Shown here: one piece after another, positions 1 through 11,769 of the stretch
How the letters are laid out: each line of letters begins with the position of its first letter
How positions within the stretch are numbered: position 1 is the first letter of the stretch
Source: Prochilodus magdalenae
Lineage: Eukaryota > Chordata > Actinopteri > Characiformes > Prochilodontidae
Assembly (NCBI GenBank): GCA_024036415.1
Contig: JAMWET010000031.1
Coordinates: forward strand, 62,001 to 126,000
Direction: 5' to 3'
Length of the DNA: 64,000 bases
The notes under the pieces: model-generated
The model's database searches: none
Told to the model about the DNA's origin: nothing
What the model saw: the letters and a program-made list of their open reading frames with translations, nothing else
Translations under genes and position numbers: made by a program

Positions 1-901
1 ACACTATATGGACCCATATATATCTATATATTCAATGTGACTTAATTACTGACCAACATTTGTTGCTGCACCTCATTAGCTGTACATCACCTGTTTATGT
101 CTTGTATCGACTCCCAACAGCACTGTAATTCATGCACTCTGACTGCCTATACTCTTAGTATTTAGTTGACTGAGAGATTTTCAGTGTCTGTGTTGCTAGT
201 AAACATAACTGTGAAATACCTTTAAAATATCTGTGCAATTCTTTCAGCAACCATGCAATATATATCTGTGCAATTAGAATGTCAGTTTGTATAGTTTCTA
301 ATTGTATTTTACTGTATTTTTAACCTAGCAATAGAGATTTATTTATTTTTTGTCATTTTTTATTTTGTTTTCTGTAAACCTGCACTTTAGTCTACCTTCT
401 TTTCTGTTTCTGATCTGCTACTATTCTTCTGCTGTAACAATGCAAAGTTCCCCATGTGGGATTCTAAAAGCTTAACTTATAATTGTAGTCTAATTGGATA
501 TGTAAGTTGTCATTGGTGTCCAAAGAAAAAAAGTTTTTTAAAAATCTTCACAATTTGACTATGGTAGTTTACCTTTATATTGTGTGAAAATTTCATTATG
601 GTTGTACCAATAGAATTATTCTGATAGCATTAGAATTAGCATTATAATTAGCATTAAAAGTAAAGAAAGGCTTTGCAGTGTCCAGTGAAGATACCATTTT
701 GAAAAGCAACATTATATTAATAATATATATTTTAATAATATTTTTTAAAAAATGTTTTAAAAAAATTAAGGTATTAAAAAAATTATGACAGGTATTTACA
801 AATGATGTCCTACATTGTTATTCCATGAGGTAATAAACTCATTATACCCATTTGTATTTGAAAGAAGTTCACTGAAAGGTGGTGTGGGAAAGAGTAGGAA
901 A
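1..901. other. AT-rich intron, no gene seen
   Basis: AT-rich intronic sequence upstream of the hairpin at 902. Short TA runs occur at the left edge (about 15-33) and near 715-775. I see no coding signal and no recognisable repeat family here. Confidence 0.5.
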
Positions 902-990
902 ATCAGAACCACTTTTGCTTTCACAGATATCAGGTTTACCATCTATACTTGTGTAAACCTGATATCTGTGAAAGCAAAAGTGGTTCTGAT
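902..990. repeat. Perfect 38-bp inverted repeat with 13-nt loop
   Basis: Positions 902-939 are the exact reverse complement of 953-990, with a 13-base spacer at 940-952. Transcribed as part of the kcnh8 intron it would fold into a fully paired 38-bp hairpin. No mismatch was found in any of the 38 pairs. It may be the remnant of a palindromic element or a template-switch product. Confidence 0.9.
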
Positions 991-1944
991 ACAGTTAGTC
1001 CTAATAGTACAGTTCAGTTTGGTTGCCATCTCACTAAGCTAATGTTAAGATAGAGCTACAGATCCCAACACCACAGAATAGGTTTAATTGAACCTCTCTA
1101 TCAGTTACCCAACTTCGCTCCTTCAGGTTCAAATCATTATCATCTAAATTTGTGTCAATTGTTATTTTTTTAATTAAACATTGAACATTTATTGAATGAT
1201 GGCAATCATCTATACATGGATAAACACATGGAACAGAAGGCTCTGATTCTACATAAACAAGTTTAATGTGTCATTCCTCTGAGATGATTAGTTCCATGGA
1301 GTTAAAGAAAGTTGATGCTGCTTAAGTAAAGTGTTTTTTTAAAACTGTAAGGACCGATATGTTCTTACTAAAATTTCATGTCTGTTTTTGTTGGGAAGTG
1401 TTACGACTTACCATGATCTTTAAATAAAGAGTACAGTAGCTGTTAGTATGTGACTTCGGTTTTGAATAAAAGGTGGACAAACAGGTTAAGGGTGGAAGTA
1501 GGGAGTGTTCACACAAAGCTTGATTGCCTGTGGTAAATGGGTTGAATCGTGGTCCCACCAGCTGTTGGTTCACATTAATAATTCATGGCCTTTATTTTGT
1601 AAAATGTCACCCCCAGCCCGAGGGCAATTGCATCCTTCTCTCTGTCCAACAACAATACAAATATACACACAATCCAGACACACATCTCTGTCCTACAACA
1701 GCATGTGCATGTAATCAAACACCACCTAAATCTCTCACACAGCATTTACATTAGGACCGGTTGGATTTCTAACTTCTAGCTCCTGGAGATCTACCACTCT
1801 GGAGAATTTGGATATTCCTACTTGATTTGTATTACATTCCATAATTCGGAACATGGAAAGTTCATGTATGAGCAAAGAAAATGGATCTAGTCAAGACCTA
1901 GTCCAGGAGTGGCTAAGACTGAGACAAAGCTGAGACCTTATATA

Positions 1945-2200
1945 CACTCATCGTCAAAAAACAGTTGCACTCAAAAGTGAGTGTCGAATTGCAATGCTGT
2001 ACGGAAGAAGGATTGGTTACCAGGAACAATAAATTATGAAATAAATAAACTAATTTAGACTGATATGGGCAATATTTATTAAGATACACATACAGAAGTA
2101 GTGTCTCTCAGTATGCCGTCGGACGGTTTGCTAATGCAATATGCCAGACGTCTCGGCAATAAGTTTCTATTGTAGTCCTGTGATAATCTATTTGTTGTCA
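1945..2200 (-). mobile_element. Tc1-like transposon fragment
   Basis: Begins at a TA with CACTCATCGTCAAAAAACAG. The segment around 2075-2160 (ACACATACAGAAGTAGTGTC) matches, in reverse complement, the end of the relic at 13862-14440. It also matches, directly, the start of the one at 33860. The three appear to be copies of one Tc1-like family. Only an end remains and no transposase reading frame is visible. Confidence 0.5.
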
Positions 2201-2990
2201 GCTTTTTGGTCGAATGTTCCCATTCCACCTTAATGGTGCAGCGGTTTTTATAACTTTAATACAACTACTGTTACATTTAATGTGGAATGGGAAAATTCAA
2301 ACGAGAATTTGGATGAACTTCTGTTAGGTTTTCAGTATTTAAAGAATAATGTGGATCTTTGAAATTAATGTGGGTTTTGAAAGTCTAAAACAGCTTTTCA
2401 GTGGACCAACACCACACCACACACTGGCAGTGTGCAAGTTTGAGCATTGGGTTGTCAGTCTTATGGCGTTAATTCCATGTCACATAGTTTATGTGTAGCA
2501 GTGTTCATATTTCGACTATTTAACAACCTTGTAAATAAAACGGTCCAGTCATAAAATGAAAGTGTGTCGGGTTCTAAACATATTTATTTACCACAGAACT
2601 TGATAGAGAGACGATTTGTTAAAAAAATTAATTCATTTTTCACATTAAAAATACCTGGTGTGTCAAACATGGGCATAACAACATGATGCCAACTACAAAA
2701 TGACAACATAACCTCAGTGGTCTGTTTTATCTTGTGACAGTTATACTTATTTAATAAACTGGTTAAGGTGTAAGATTAAGGTTTAGGGTCATAAGCTAAA
2801 TGTTTTTAATCTAAATAAAAGTTTGAGTTAGATAAAAATTCACCAAACACCAATATAATAGAATGCTGCATATATCAGCCACATCAAAATAGCTAGAGCT
2901 GATTTAGAGCTGAGCATATAAGGTAACTATAGCTGTCATTAAGCATGAACTCTAAAATACGAAACAAATTTATATCTTTAAGTGTTTTAA

Positions 2991-3260
<270 letters not shown>

Positions 3261-3639
3261 TGACTGACTACAATGGAAGATGGCCTTAAAGATGACCTTA
3301 AACTATACTTTGGGAGGCACTGTAACTTTCATATATACAGGCTGCTTTAGTACACATTCATTGTCAAAACAACAGTTCTCTTTTTATGGCCAAGATAAAC
3401 TAACCTGACAAAGAAATGCTAGCAGTAATCAAGAGTAAAGATCATATTAACAGTTCCTGTCTGCTGTTAAACCCTACACTTGAAAACAGCACAGATACAA
3501 ACGCTGATAGTCTATATGCATTAAATTTTATATACTATTTTTTTTTATTCGAATTTGGCTTGGTGAGTAATTACACATTTTGTTTTTGTGGTGTGATAAA
3601 CAAACATATTTATGGCTTATACAGACTTTAAAATGTCAG

Positions 3640-4137
3640 GAACAAAGATCTCGGGTCAACGTGAGCAGAGCTAAAAGTCAATTTGGTTTTATTACACAAT
3701 GAGATGGTCCACTTAAGCAGCAACACACAGTAAAACATATGGGGCAAGGCAAAAACGTAGTCAGGGACAAGCAGAGTTCAGAACCAGGTGAGACAACCAA
3801 CGGAGACAACCAAGTTGATAGGGAAAGGCTAGGAGAATGGTCAGAAGACGAAGAACGAAGATCAGGAGCCAGAGAGTAAGATAGATACAGACAGTAAGCA
3901 GAAGAGTAGGTCAGAGACAAAAAGGGATCAAAACCGGAACAGAAAATACACATGGAAAAAGCTCAGGATTGCAAACGATAGTTTGGCAAAGCTTTGCAAA
4001 TGCGGAAGCGGCAAGGAGTGGTATAAATAGGGGGGCTTAATTAAGTTCAGCTGTTCTAAAAGCTTCATCGAGCGTTGCCCTCTGGGAAGTTGAGTCCGGA
4101 GAGACACGGGAGCAGGGAAGACCTGGAAGCGTGACAC
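3640..4137 (-). mobile_element. Possible solo LTR fragment
   Basis: On the minus strand this starts with TGTCACGCTTCC at 4137, continues through a GC-rich block containing a CGGACTCAACTTCCCAGAGG run and a CTATTTATACC promoter-like box. It then becomes pyrimidine-rich. This resembles LTR promoter regions of fish retrotransposons as I remember them. No internal coding region adjoins it, and the right boundary on the minus strand (near 3640) is uncertain. Confidence 0.35.
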
Positions 4138-5294
4138 AAAATTATGTTAAATAATACTATGCTGTTGTTCCCAGCAAGGGTAGCCCTTGAAATGGCCACC
4201 ACTAGTGGCCCACTTGGGCATAAAATTAAAGCCCAAATTTAACCTTTGACTTCATCCTTAAGACCTGACCTGACCTGACCTAACGTCACTATCCCCACAA
4301 AATGCAGTCCAACCCCACCCAACATTGCTTTGTGGTTACAAATTTGAGCTGATCAAGACAAAATGAAGTAAAATAAAAAATCACCTATCATGGCTGGTGT
4401 GAAGAAGTACCCTGGCTAGTGGCTTCTGCAAAACAGTTGCAGAGTGTTTCACTTAAATGACATGCCAGTTATCGTGCCTGGATAACTAAAAATTCTGTTC
4501 AATTCAATTCAAGTTGATTATCCTTATACCAATACAGGGTTATATAATATAATAGAGCACAGTCTGGCTACTTCTCCAGTGCAGTGATTAAGATATACAG
4601 TAGTATTTGTCTAAGACATTAGACAAGTAAACAGTGTGCATAAAAAGTAAACAGAAAGACATGTGCAAAGTCTGTAAGAGCAGTATCCGTAGGATAGAAT
4701 GTGAATATTAGAACTGAGGTGTATATATTAGCATATACACGAAGCAACACACAGCTTAGTGTAAATGTACATGTAGGAAATTACATTTGTGTTGAGGTAG
4801 CAAAGTGTGCAGTTAAGTATGTGGTTGTAAACAGAATAAGATATGTAAAGAGTAGAATGCAGATAGGAGAATCATAAGCGTATTGCTATGTGACAAGTGT
4901 GCTCTTTTTCTAATGTAACAATAAAGACAAACCTGACTCCTGGAGGTTTAAACAATTTCCCCTTAGTGAGTCTTTTTTTAATTTGTAAAAACAATCTATT
5001 GAAAGAGAATGTGCACAAGGGAACCAATGTGTGCACAAAACTCATGCATTAGAAAATAGATCCAAAAATGTTGAAAACATTTCTATTCTACATTTCTAAC
5101 AAACTATTCTACTTGGTGCTTAATTTTTCCTTTTCCCTCCTCTTTCTTTTTTAATTTTCAATTTCAGTTACAAAGATAATAAACAAACACTAAGGCATAT
5201 CATTTTTTTTCACTTTAACCATAGCAATGTAAAAACAACCAAACTAATGAAAAATTTTTCATGTTATGAAAATCTTAACACTTTAATGAACAAA
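4138..5294. other. Intron, simple repeats only
   Basis: No gene seen. There is a short (ACCTG)n-like run near 4260-4285 and a CAATTCAATTCAA motif near 4499 that resembles the tail of fish non-LTR elements. The rest is AT-rich sequence without reading frames of note. Confidence 0.4.
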
Positions 5295-5805
5295 CTCCAT
5301 TTACATTTAAGGCATTTAGCAGACGCTCCTATCCAGAGTGACTTACAAGCGTGCATAATGTTCCGTCGGATAATGTTTCCCAGCTAGTATAAGAGGGTTA
5401 GAGTCAAAACTCGCCATGAGTTTAGACACTGCCCAAACAACAGCCAGTTCTGATACCTAGAGAGAACAATACACAGACATATATAAAGAATTAGTGCACT
5501 ACCTGGCAACCCAACCCAGCGCTCGTACATAGAGAGAAGGAAGGTTATGGTAAGTATAACTGCAAAAACAAAGTATTTTAACATACACATGTACTAGTGC
5601 TCTCTCACTTAAGTGCTCTACAAAAAGAGGGGTCTTCAGTCTGCGTTTGAAGACTGCAAGAGATGAAGGGAATGCAGCAGTGGAGTCAGTTCTGAACCCG
5701 TTGCAAGGGCCTGATCACCTGTAGGAGAAGACCAGCCAGGAGTTGCAGTAGTCTAGCCTTGAAATGACCAGAGACTGGACAAGCAGCTGGGTGGCCCCCT
5801 GAGAA
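5295..5805 (-). mobile_element. LINE 3' end, copy A
   Basis: The left edge, read on the minus strand, ends in the GGATAGGAGCGTCTGCTAAA-type tail followed by TGTAAATG, common at the 3' ends of one teleost L2/CR1-type LINE group. Positions 5430-5805 are a direct repeat of 6336-6704, with scattered substitutions. This copy stops abruptly at 5805, where the inverted segment 5806-6336 begins. It has no reverse-transcriptase sequence of its own. Confidence 0.65.
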
Positions 5806-6336
5806 ACGTTCAAGGTTTTTCACCGACCACATTCCTTCGTCAAAGATGATTATTCCCCACTGTCCATCCATTTTTTAATAATGCAATGGGCAGTTGTTAA
5901 CCTGATTTTAGTAGTTTTAGCAACCTCCATAAATGTTTTCTCTGCTTGGTGCATGCCAATGATTTGACCCTTTTGAAAAAGATTAACATCTTTTCCACGA
6001 CCCTAGGATGTGTCTAAGAAGCTACTCACTGAATCTGTTAGGGTTAAATAACTTGTTGCCAGCTGAAACATAATCACCCATGCAGTAAATATCCAATAGA
6101 AGGCTCTCACCTATATGCTTAATTAAATTCCAGTGGTGACCTTTTTGGCCAGGTAGTGTATTACAGCAGCACAGCATTTTCATCTAAAGTATCCCCAATA
6201 TATGTTAAAATGCCATGCAAATCTTTTCTCCTCTGACCACCATGTGCTTTGACCCTTTCCTAAAGTATTATTCCACTTTCATGTCAGGTTACATAACAGC
6301 AGGGAAGTCCATTTGATCCATTTGATCTCCTTCCCT
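5806..6336 (-). repeat. Left arm of a ~530-bp inverted duplication
   Basis: Reverse complement of 7984-8515 with only scattered differences. It contains part of a Tc1-like element (5806-6158, terminal motif beside the TA at 6159-6160) plus about 175 bp of flanking non-transposon sequence (6161-6336). The shared flank shows a segmental copy instead of two independent transposon insertions. It sits exactly between LINE copies A and B. Confidence 0.85.
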
Positions 6337-7500
6337 GCCCAAACAACAACCAGTGCTGATATCTAGTGAGAACAATACACAGACTTATATAAAGCATAAG
6401 TGCACTACCTGGCAACCCAACCCAGCGCTTGTACCTAGAGAGAAGGAAGGTTATGGTGAGTATAAGTGCAAAAACAAAGTATTTTAACATACACATGTAC
6501 TAGTGCTCACTCACTTAAGTGCTCTACAAAGAGAGGGGTCTTCAGTCTGCTTTTGAGGACTGCAAGAGACGAAGGGAATGCAGCAATGGAATCAGTTCTG
6601 AAACTGTTGCAAGGGCCTGATCAGACCAGCCAGGAGTTGCAGTAGTCTAGCCTTGAAATCACCAGAGACTGGACATGCAGCTGGGTGGCCTCTTGAGAAA
6701 GGAAGGGTCATATCCTCCAGATGTTGTAGAGGAGGAATCTGCAAGACCCAGTCAGGTTTGCAATATGTGCTGAGAATGACAACTGGCCATCCAGAATCAC
6801 TCCAAGGCTTCTTGCATCTTCAGTCGGGGTGATCAAGGAGTTACCAAATGAGATGGCAAGATCATGGTGAGGATCTGGAGTGCTGGGAATGAACAGCAAC
6901 TCAGTCTTGCTGGGATTGATCTTAACGTGGTGAGCTGTCATCCATCAGTAGATGTCATTCAGGCATGCTAAGATGCAATTGCATACCTGTGTGTCAGATG
7001 ATGGGAAGAAAAACATGAGTCGAGTATCACCAGCATAGTAATGATAAGAAAAGCAGTAAGAGGTAATTACTTTGCCAAGAAAATGAGTGTAAAGAGAAAA
7101 GAGAAGAGGACCCAGCATCAAGCCTTAAGGGACACCGGTGGAGAGCCTTGTGCCATGTGGAGTAGACGTGGACCCTTTCCATATTCCCTGATAATGGCGG
7201 TCCTCCAGGACTAAAACCACTTCTATGCAGTACCATAGATTCCAAGATCGGTGAAGACTGACAGGAGGATCTTGTGGTTCATCGTGTCGAAGGCTGCAGG
7301 AAGGTCAAGCAGAATCAGAACTGATGACAGTTTGGCTGACCTTGCTGTTTGAAGCCTGAAAGAAGACTTTGCAGTAGTTACTTCTGCTGAGAACCTAGAG
7401 AGGACTAGGTGTGAAAACCTTATATTTACTTTGAAGATCAACAAAACATGTAATTTGACTGCATCAATGGTTGTATATTCATTGTTCCATTCCAAGAAAT
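6336..7500 (-). pseudogene. LINE reverse transcriptase remnant plus 3' region, copy B
   Basis: Minus-strand non-LTR reverse-transcriptase remnant. The piece at 7223-7495 contains LLDLPAAFDTMNHKILL, the conserved A box with the first catalytic Asp. The piece at 6708-6941 contains MTAHHVKINPSKTELLFIPS and SLGVILDGQLSFSAHI, the segment after the YADD box. The two are in different frames with stops between and the intervening YADD region is not intact, so it cannot encode an enzyme. The 3' non-coding portion (6336-6704) is duplicated at 5430-5805. L2/CR1-type affiliation is by motif style. Confidence 0.75.
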
Positions 7501-7608
7501 GATCTTTCAGCTGAACTTTAAAACTGATGTCAGGGATATTTTAGAGCTGGCATTAATGACCAGTAGCAGCTGGTTGCAAAGATTAATATAGACAGTGGAA
7601 GGAGAGTT

Positions 7609-7613
<5 letters not shown>

Positions 7614-7648
<35 letters not shown>

Positions 7649-7650
7649 GA

Positions 7651-7681
<31 letters not shown>
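7614..7681. repeat. (GA)n microsatellite
   Basis: About 68 bases of GA repeats with a few GTGA interruptions. The plus strand is purine-only over most of it. Confidence 0.95.
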
Positions 7682-7682
<1 letters not shown>

Positions 7683-7983
7683 CTTTCTGCACTCTGTCCT
7701 TGAGCTCAGACACTCTATTTCAGAAGCAGGAGTGGCTGGGGAAAGGAGAGAAAAAAAAAACGAGATGGAATATAAACACCTTTCAAAATCACAGAGTTAT
7801 GAATAATATATGGTATGGGTGATGGGAGAAAGAGAGAAAAAGAGAGGGGGATGAGCATGCTGCAAGCGGACGAGGCAATGACAGATGCCACTCATTCAAG
7901 CTGAATGAAGGATAGAGGCATGAGCAGAAGGGTGACAGGAAAGAAGAGTAAAGAATCAGCGGTGTCCTCTATGTTTCCGTCTC

Positions 7984-8515
7984 AGGAAAGGAGATCAAAT
8001 GGACTTCCCTGCTGTTATGTAACCTGACATGAAAGTGGAATAATACTTTAGGAAAGGGTCAAAGCACATGGTGGTCAGAGGAGAAAAGATTTGCATGGCA
8101 TTTTAACATATATTGGGGATACTTTAGATTTCTTACGAAAATGCTGTGCTGCTGTAATACACTACCTGGCCAAAAAAAGGTAACCACCGGGATTTAACTA
8201 AGCATATAGGTGAGAGCCTTCTATTGGATATTTACTGCATGGGTGATTATGTTTCAGCTGTCAACAAGTTATTTAACCCTAACAGATTCAGTGAGTAGCT
8301 TCTCAGACACATCCTGGGGTCGTGGAAAAGATGTTAATCTTTTTCAAAAGGGTCAAATTATTGGCATGCACCAAGCAGAGAAAACATTTATGGAGGTTGC
8401 TAAAACTACTAAAATCAGGTTAACCACTGCCCATTGCATTATTAAAAAATGGATGGACAGTGGGGAATAATCATCTTTGACGAAGGAATGTGGTCGGGGA
8501 AAAAAACTTGAACGT
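7984..8515 (+). repeat. Right arm of the ~530-bp inverted duplication
   Basis: Counterpart of 5806-6336. The Tc1-like sequence here continues past the end of homology (8515) to its own right terminus at 8711, so this copy looks like the parental one. The left copy is a truncated inverted duplicate. Confidence 0.85.
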
Positions 8516-8711
8516 GATCGGTGATCAACTAAACGTTTGGTGAAATAAGATCATAGAAAAACAACAGTAGAACTCAGCGAGGTATTTAATAGTGAAAGTA
8601 AGAGCGTTTCCACATGCCCAATGTAAAGTGAACTCAATTGATTTGGACTAAAAAGCTGTGTAGCTTTAAGAAAACCATTTGTCAGTGACCTTTTTCTTTG
8701 TCCAGGCAGTG
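8160..8711 (+). mobile_element. Short Tc1-like element with transposase N-terminus
   Basis: Starts CACTACCTGGCCAAAAAAAG after a TA and ends CTTTGTCCAGGCAGTG before a TA, which are imperfect terminal inverted repeats. Inside, GQIIGMHQAEKTFMEVAKTT and CIIKKWMDSGE read like the helix-turn-helix start of a Tc1-type transposase, followed by stops. At 552 bp the catalytic DDE region is missing, so it is a non-autonomous deletion derivative. Confidence 0.8.
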
Positions 8712-9079
8712 TATATTTTCTTGTATTGCAGTTCCTGTCTAATTTTATCATGATCAATGAAAGTCACTCACTTATTATTTGACCATGTTTTGAGGAAAGG
8801 TGACTAGTTCAAATACAACAAAAAGACTGGCACTGAATATAATACATTCAGGATTCTCTTCTCTGCAGACTATAGTTATGGTTTCTCTGTGACACTGGCA
8901 TAAGAAGAGGGATCAGAGAACGAATGGGCCTAATACAGCTGATACCTGATACATTAAATAATCCTGGATCGCTCTTGATCCACTGGAACTTATCCTTTCC
9001 TTTTATTGCATTCCAAATAATAAAATGAGTTTATTTATTTATGTTAAGTGTCTTTGTAATTCTTTTTGTAAATCATGGA

Positions 9080-9440
9080 TGTTGCATCCTCTGGGATAAA
9101 GATGAGAGGGACCATCCACCTTGTTGTCAGCATATAGTTCAAAAGCCAGCATCCGCGATGGTATGGCGTGCATTAGTGCACATGGCAGGGGTTGCTTGCA
9201 CATCTTTGAAAGCAACATTAATGCTGAATGATATTTTCGGATTTTGGGCAACATATGCTACCATCCAGACAACATCTTTTTCAGAGAAGACAATGTTGAA
9301 CCACATTCTGTACACATTACAAGAGCATGGCTCTGATGTAAAAAAGTCTAGGTGCTAAATTGTCCTGTCTGTAGTACAGACAAAAATATGACAACTGAAG
9401 TGTTGAGCAGCTGAAATCCTATATCAAGCAAAATATAGCA
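9080..9440 (+). mobile_element. Tc1-like transposase fragment
   Basis: The region around 9130-9330 (KPASAMVWRALVHMAG, then a degraded MLNHILYTLQEHGS) resembles the middle of a fish Tc1-like transposase. There the usual phrase is a VMVWG-type strand followed by the second catalytic Asp. The frame is short and no termini were found. Confidence 0.5.
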
Positions 9441-9448
9441 AGCATTTG

Positions 9449-9570
9449 TCGTGGGGGCAAAGGTGTTTTCTGCGGTGATGATAAACTCGTTAAGAACCAG
9501 ACAAGTCCGCCGTAGGCGAACGTAATGCCAGGAGGAAGGCTTCAGCCCTGCATCTGACCAGACCTCCGCG
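9449..9570. mobile_element. LTR-like fragment 1
   Basis: Begins TGTCGTGGGGGC and shares with 9895-10060 the start TGTC(G/A)TGGGG, a TTTTCTGC(G/T)G(T/C)GATAA block, and the end TTCAG(C/A)CCTGCATCTGACC. This copy lacks about 45 bp present in the other. It may be one LTR of a collapsed retroelement. Confidence 0.4.
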
Positions 9571-9894
9571 CCGGCGGACTTAACTATCCTAAGACAATAT
9601 TTTTAAATCTTCGGATTCTTAGCGAATCCGGATCCCTACAAAAATCACTGGCCGAAACAAACTTAAGAATTAAATATTTTAAGAGATAAGAGTTCATTTT
9701 TATCAGATCCCTGTGATAAGGCATCCCATATCCCTGTTTTAGGATGCATTTATTGACATCAGTCAATAAAGTACCTGAATTGACTCAGAATCACTCACAC
9801 TAAATTCCAGCGGCCGCCTCACTGTTGATTTTAATCCTGTGCTCAGACACCTCTTTAAACAAACTATGTTGGTATCTCAGCTGGATCACCAAAT

Positions 9895-10060
9895 GTCATG
9901 GGGTAAAATATTTTTTCTGCTGCGATAATAAGCCCTTAAAGAAGTGAAACCAGACCAGTCTGCAAGACCAGAAGCACTGTTTATTTCTGTAGAATGTAAC
10001 GCCAGCGGGAAGACTTCAGACCTGCATCTGACCAGACCTTCCTTTAACGGTTGACATTGT
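9895..10060. mobile_element. LTR-like fragment 2
   Basis: Second copy of the sequence at 9449. It is preceded by CAGCTGGATCACCAAA. Read on the minus strand this is ...ACATTTGGTGATCCAGC, a layout like an LTR end followed by a tRNA primer-binding site. No coding region is associated. Confidence 0.4.
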
Positions 10061-10385
10061 GACGTTTTTATACCATTTTATACCCAGTGGTAAACATGAC
10101 CCAGTAATAGGTTTTTTAAAAATGTGTTTATCCCATCAAATTCAAACTAAATAACTATCAAACAATTAAGCCATAATGGAAAAAACACAGGAGTACAAAG
10201 TTTTAAGGATTTGTATATGAGCCATCACTAATTTTAAGCCTACAGAACATAGAAAAGCATACAGAATATAGATATTAGTTTCTTTGTAGACATCAAAATA
10301 AATTACTGTAATTAATAAATAGTTATATTAATGCTGATAATTTTACTGTGTTATTCTCATTCTTTTATTGTTTCTCTTGCTTCAG

Positions 10386-10635
10386 CTCTTGAAAGACTTC
10401 CCTGATGAGTTGCGGTCAGACATCGCCACATACCTGAATAAGGAGATTCTGGAGCTGGCTGTGTTTTCATCTCTGAGTCGGGGCTGCCTGCGCTCTCTCT
10501 CTCTGCACATAAAAACATCATTCTGCGCTCCGGGAGAGTACCTCTTACGGCAGGGAGATGCTCTGCAGGCACTCTTCTTTGTCTGCTCCGGCTCCATGGA
10601 GGTGCTCAAAGATGGCATGGTGCTCGCTATTCTCG
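10386..10635 (+). CDS. kcnh8: kcnh8-like channel, exon: C-linker to cNBHD
   Basis: Second kcnh8-like exon. The acceptor is TTGCTTCAG ending at 10385 and the donor is GTTAGT at 10636. It encodes 83 codons plus one base. The peptide opens [20 protein letters not shown] and continues through [20 protein letters not shown] and [20 protein letters not shown], which is the last C-linker helices and the first strands of the cyclic-nucleotide-binding homology domain. In KCNH channels this fold does not bind cyclic nucleotide but packs against the PAS domain and tunes gating (family knowledge). The phase 0 entry follows directly from the SNE end of the previous exon. The phase 1 exit rejoins at GKGDLIG in the exon at 28191. 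Confidence 0.93.
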
Positions 10636-11387
10636 GTTAGTTAGTCACTTTGAATTTGCATGCAAGCACACACACAAACACACTGCCAAAGTATGGATTT
10701 GTATCTGGTCGAACCTTCAGGGTGTTTGAAGCCTTTAAGAAGGCCTGATTGTATCTGGGAACAAATAAATACATAATAAAAAATTTTTAAAAATTCTGCA
10801 GAACCCTAGATATAGGGGCCATTCCACCGAATGGGTGCCATTTGCTTGTTGTAACTCTTCCAAAATAAACTTCATTTTAAATCTTTTTTCAACACAGAAA
10901 CTTATAACACATATATTCAACTATTCAAAATGTGTCTTGGTCAATCTCAGGCAACTTTTAAAAAATAATTACAAGGTTTCTAAGTAGAAGATGGTTGCAT
11001 TTTTCTCAGTCCTGTTACCAAAACTCATGTGTTATTTAAAAAGCATGTTTAAAAGCATGTCAATTAATTATTTTGTTTTTCACTCAAGAAAGTGTTGATT
11101 TTGGAGAAATGGTTGGTTACATGTTCAAATAATTGATATTAGTGACTAAAAAATCACTATATATGCATGCAAGTTGTATTTTTCTAAAAAATAAAAAGTC
11201 TTTTTTTCTTTCTAAAGGAAACCCTAACCTTAAGTTTTTTTTTTTTTTATCATATAATTTATTCCATAACTGGATAAATAATGGACCAAACATAACTAAG
11301 ATATGAAAAATGGTTATCTTTATTTTTACAAAAAACAAATTAGTAACAGGAATGAACACTGGATAACAGGAATGAGCACAAGGTAAT

Positions 11388-11500
11388 GTGTGTCTGTACG
11401 TGTGTGTATGTGAGGGTGCATGTAAGTGTTTGTGTATATGTGTGTGTGATTGTGCATGGCTAAGTGTGTGCTTGTTCTGTGTGTGTAAGATTTCTGTGTT
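11388..11500. repeat. TG-rich imperfect microsatellite
   Basis: Degenerate (TG)n stretch with interruptions, inside the TIR element. Confidence 0.7.
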
Positions 11501-11769
11501 ATGTGTTTGTACGGACAGAGAGAGGGAATATAGAGAGGGTGGTGAGTGTGTCTCTCTCCTCCCCTGCAGCATGCGAGGGGTGGGTATTTGTGGCTCCTGC
11601 ACATTGTGGGTTCTCTCCATCTCTGCTTTGAGTACCAGTACCTAAATTAACTTGAGAATATTCTTACTTCTCTACAAACGACTAAATGGTTCAGTTGCAA
11701 ACACTACATGCAGCAGTGTTTGAGCTAGAACTGCATTAAATTCTTGAAAACAAACTCGCCTGACCTTTT

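Noticed and set aside
2217..2300. Inverted CCATTCCACC / AATGTGGAATGG motifs as a separate element
   Set aside because: Only a short fragment related to the 45630 element end; no second terminus could be defined.
7507..7713. Ser/Leu repeat ORF
   Set aside because: Translation of a GA microsatellite on the opposite strand.
11117..11620. 167-codon minus-strand ORF with His/Thr repeats
   Set aside because: Its repetitive part is the reverse of a degenerate TG microsatellite; no domain, and it lies inside the TIR element.
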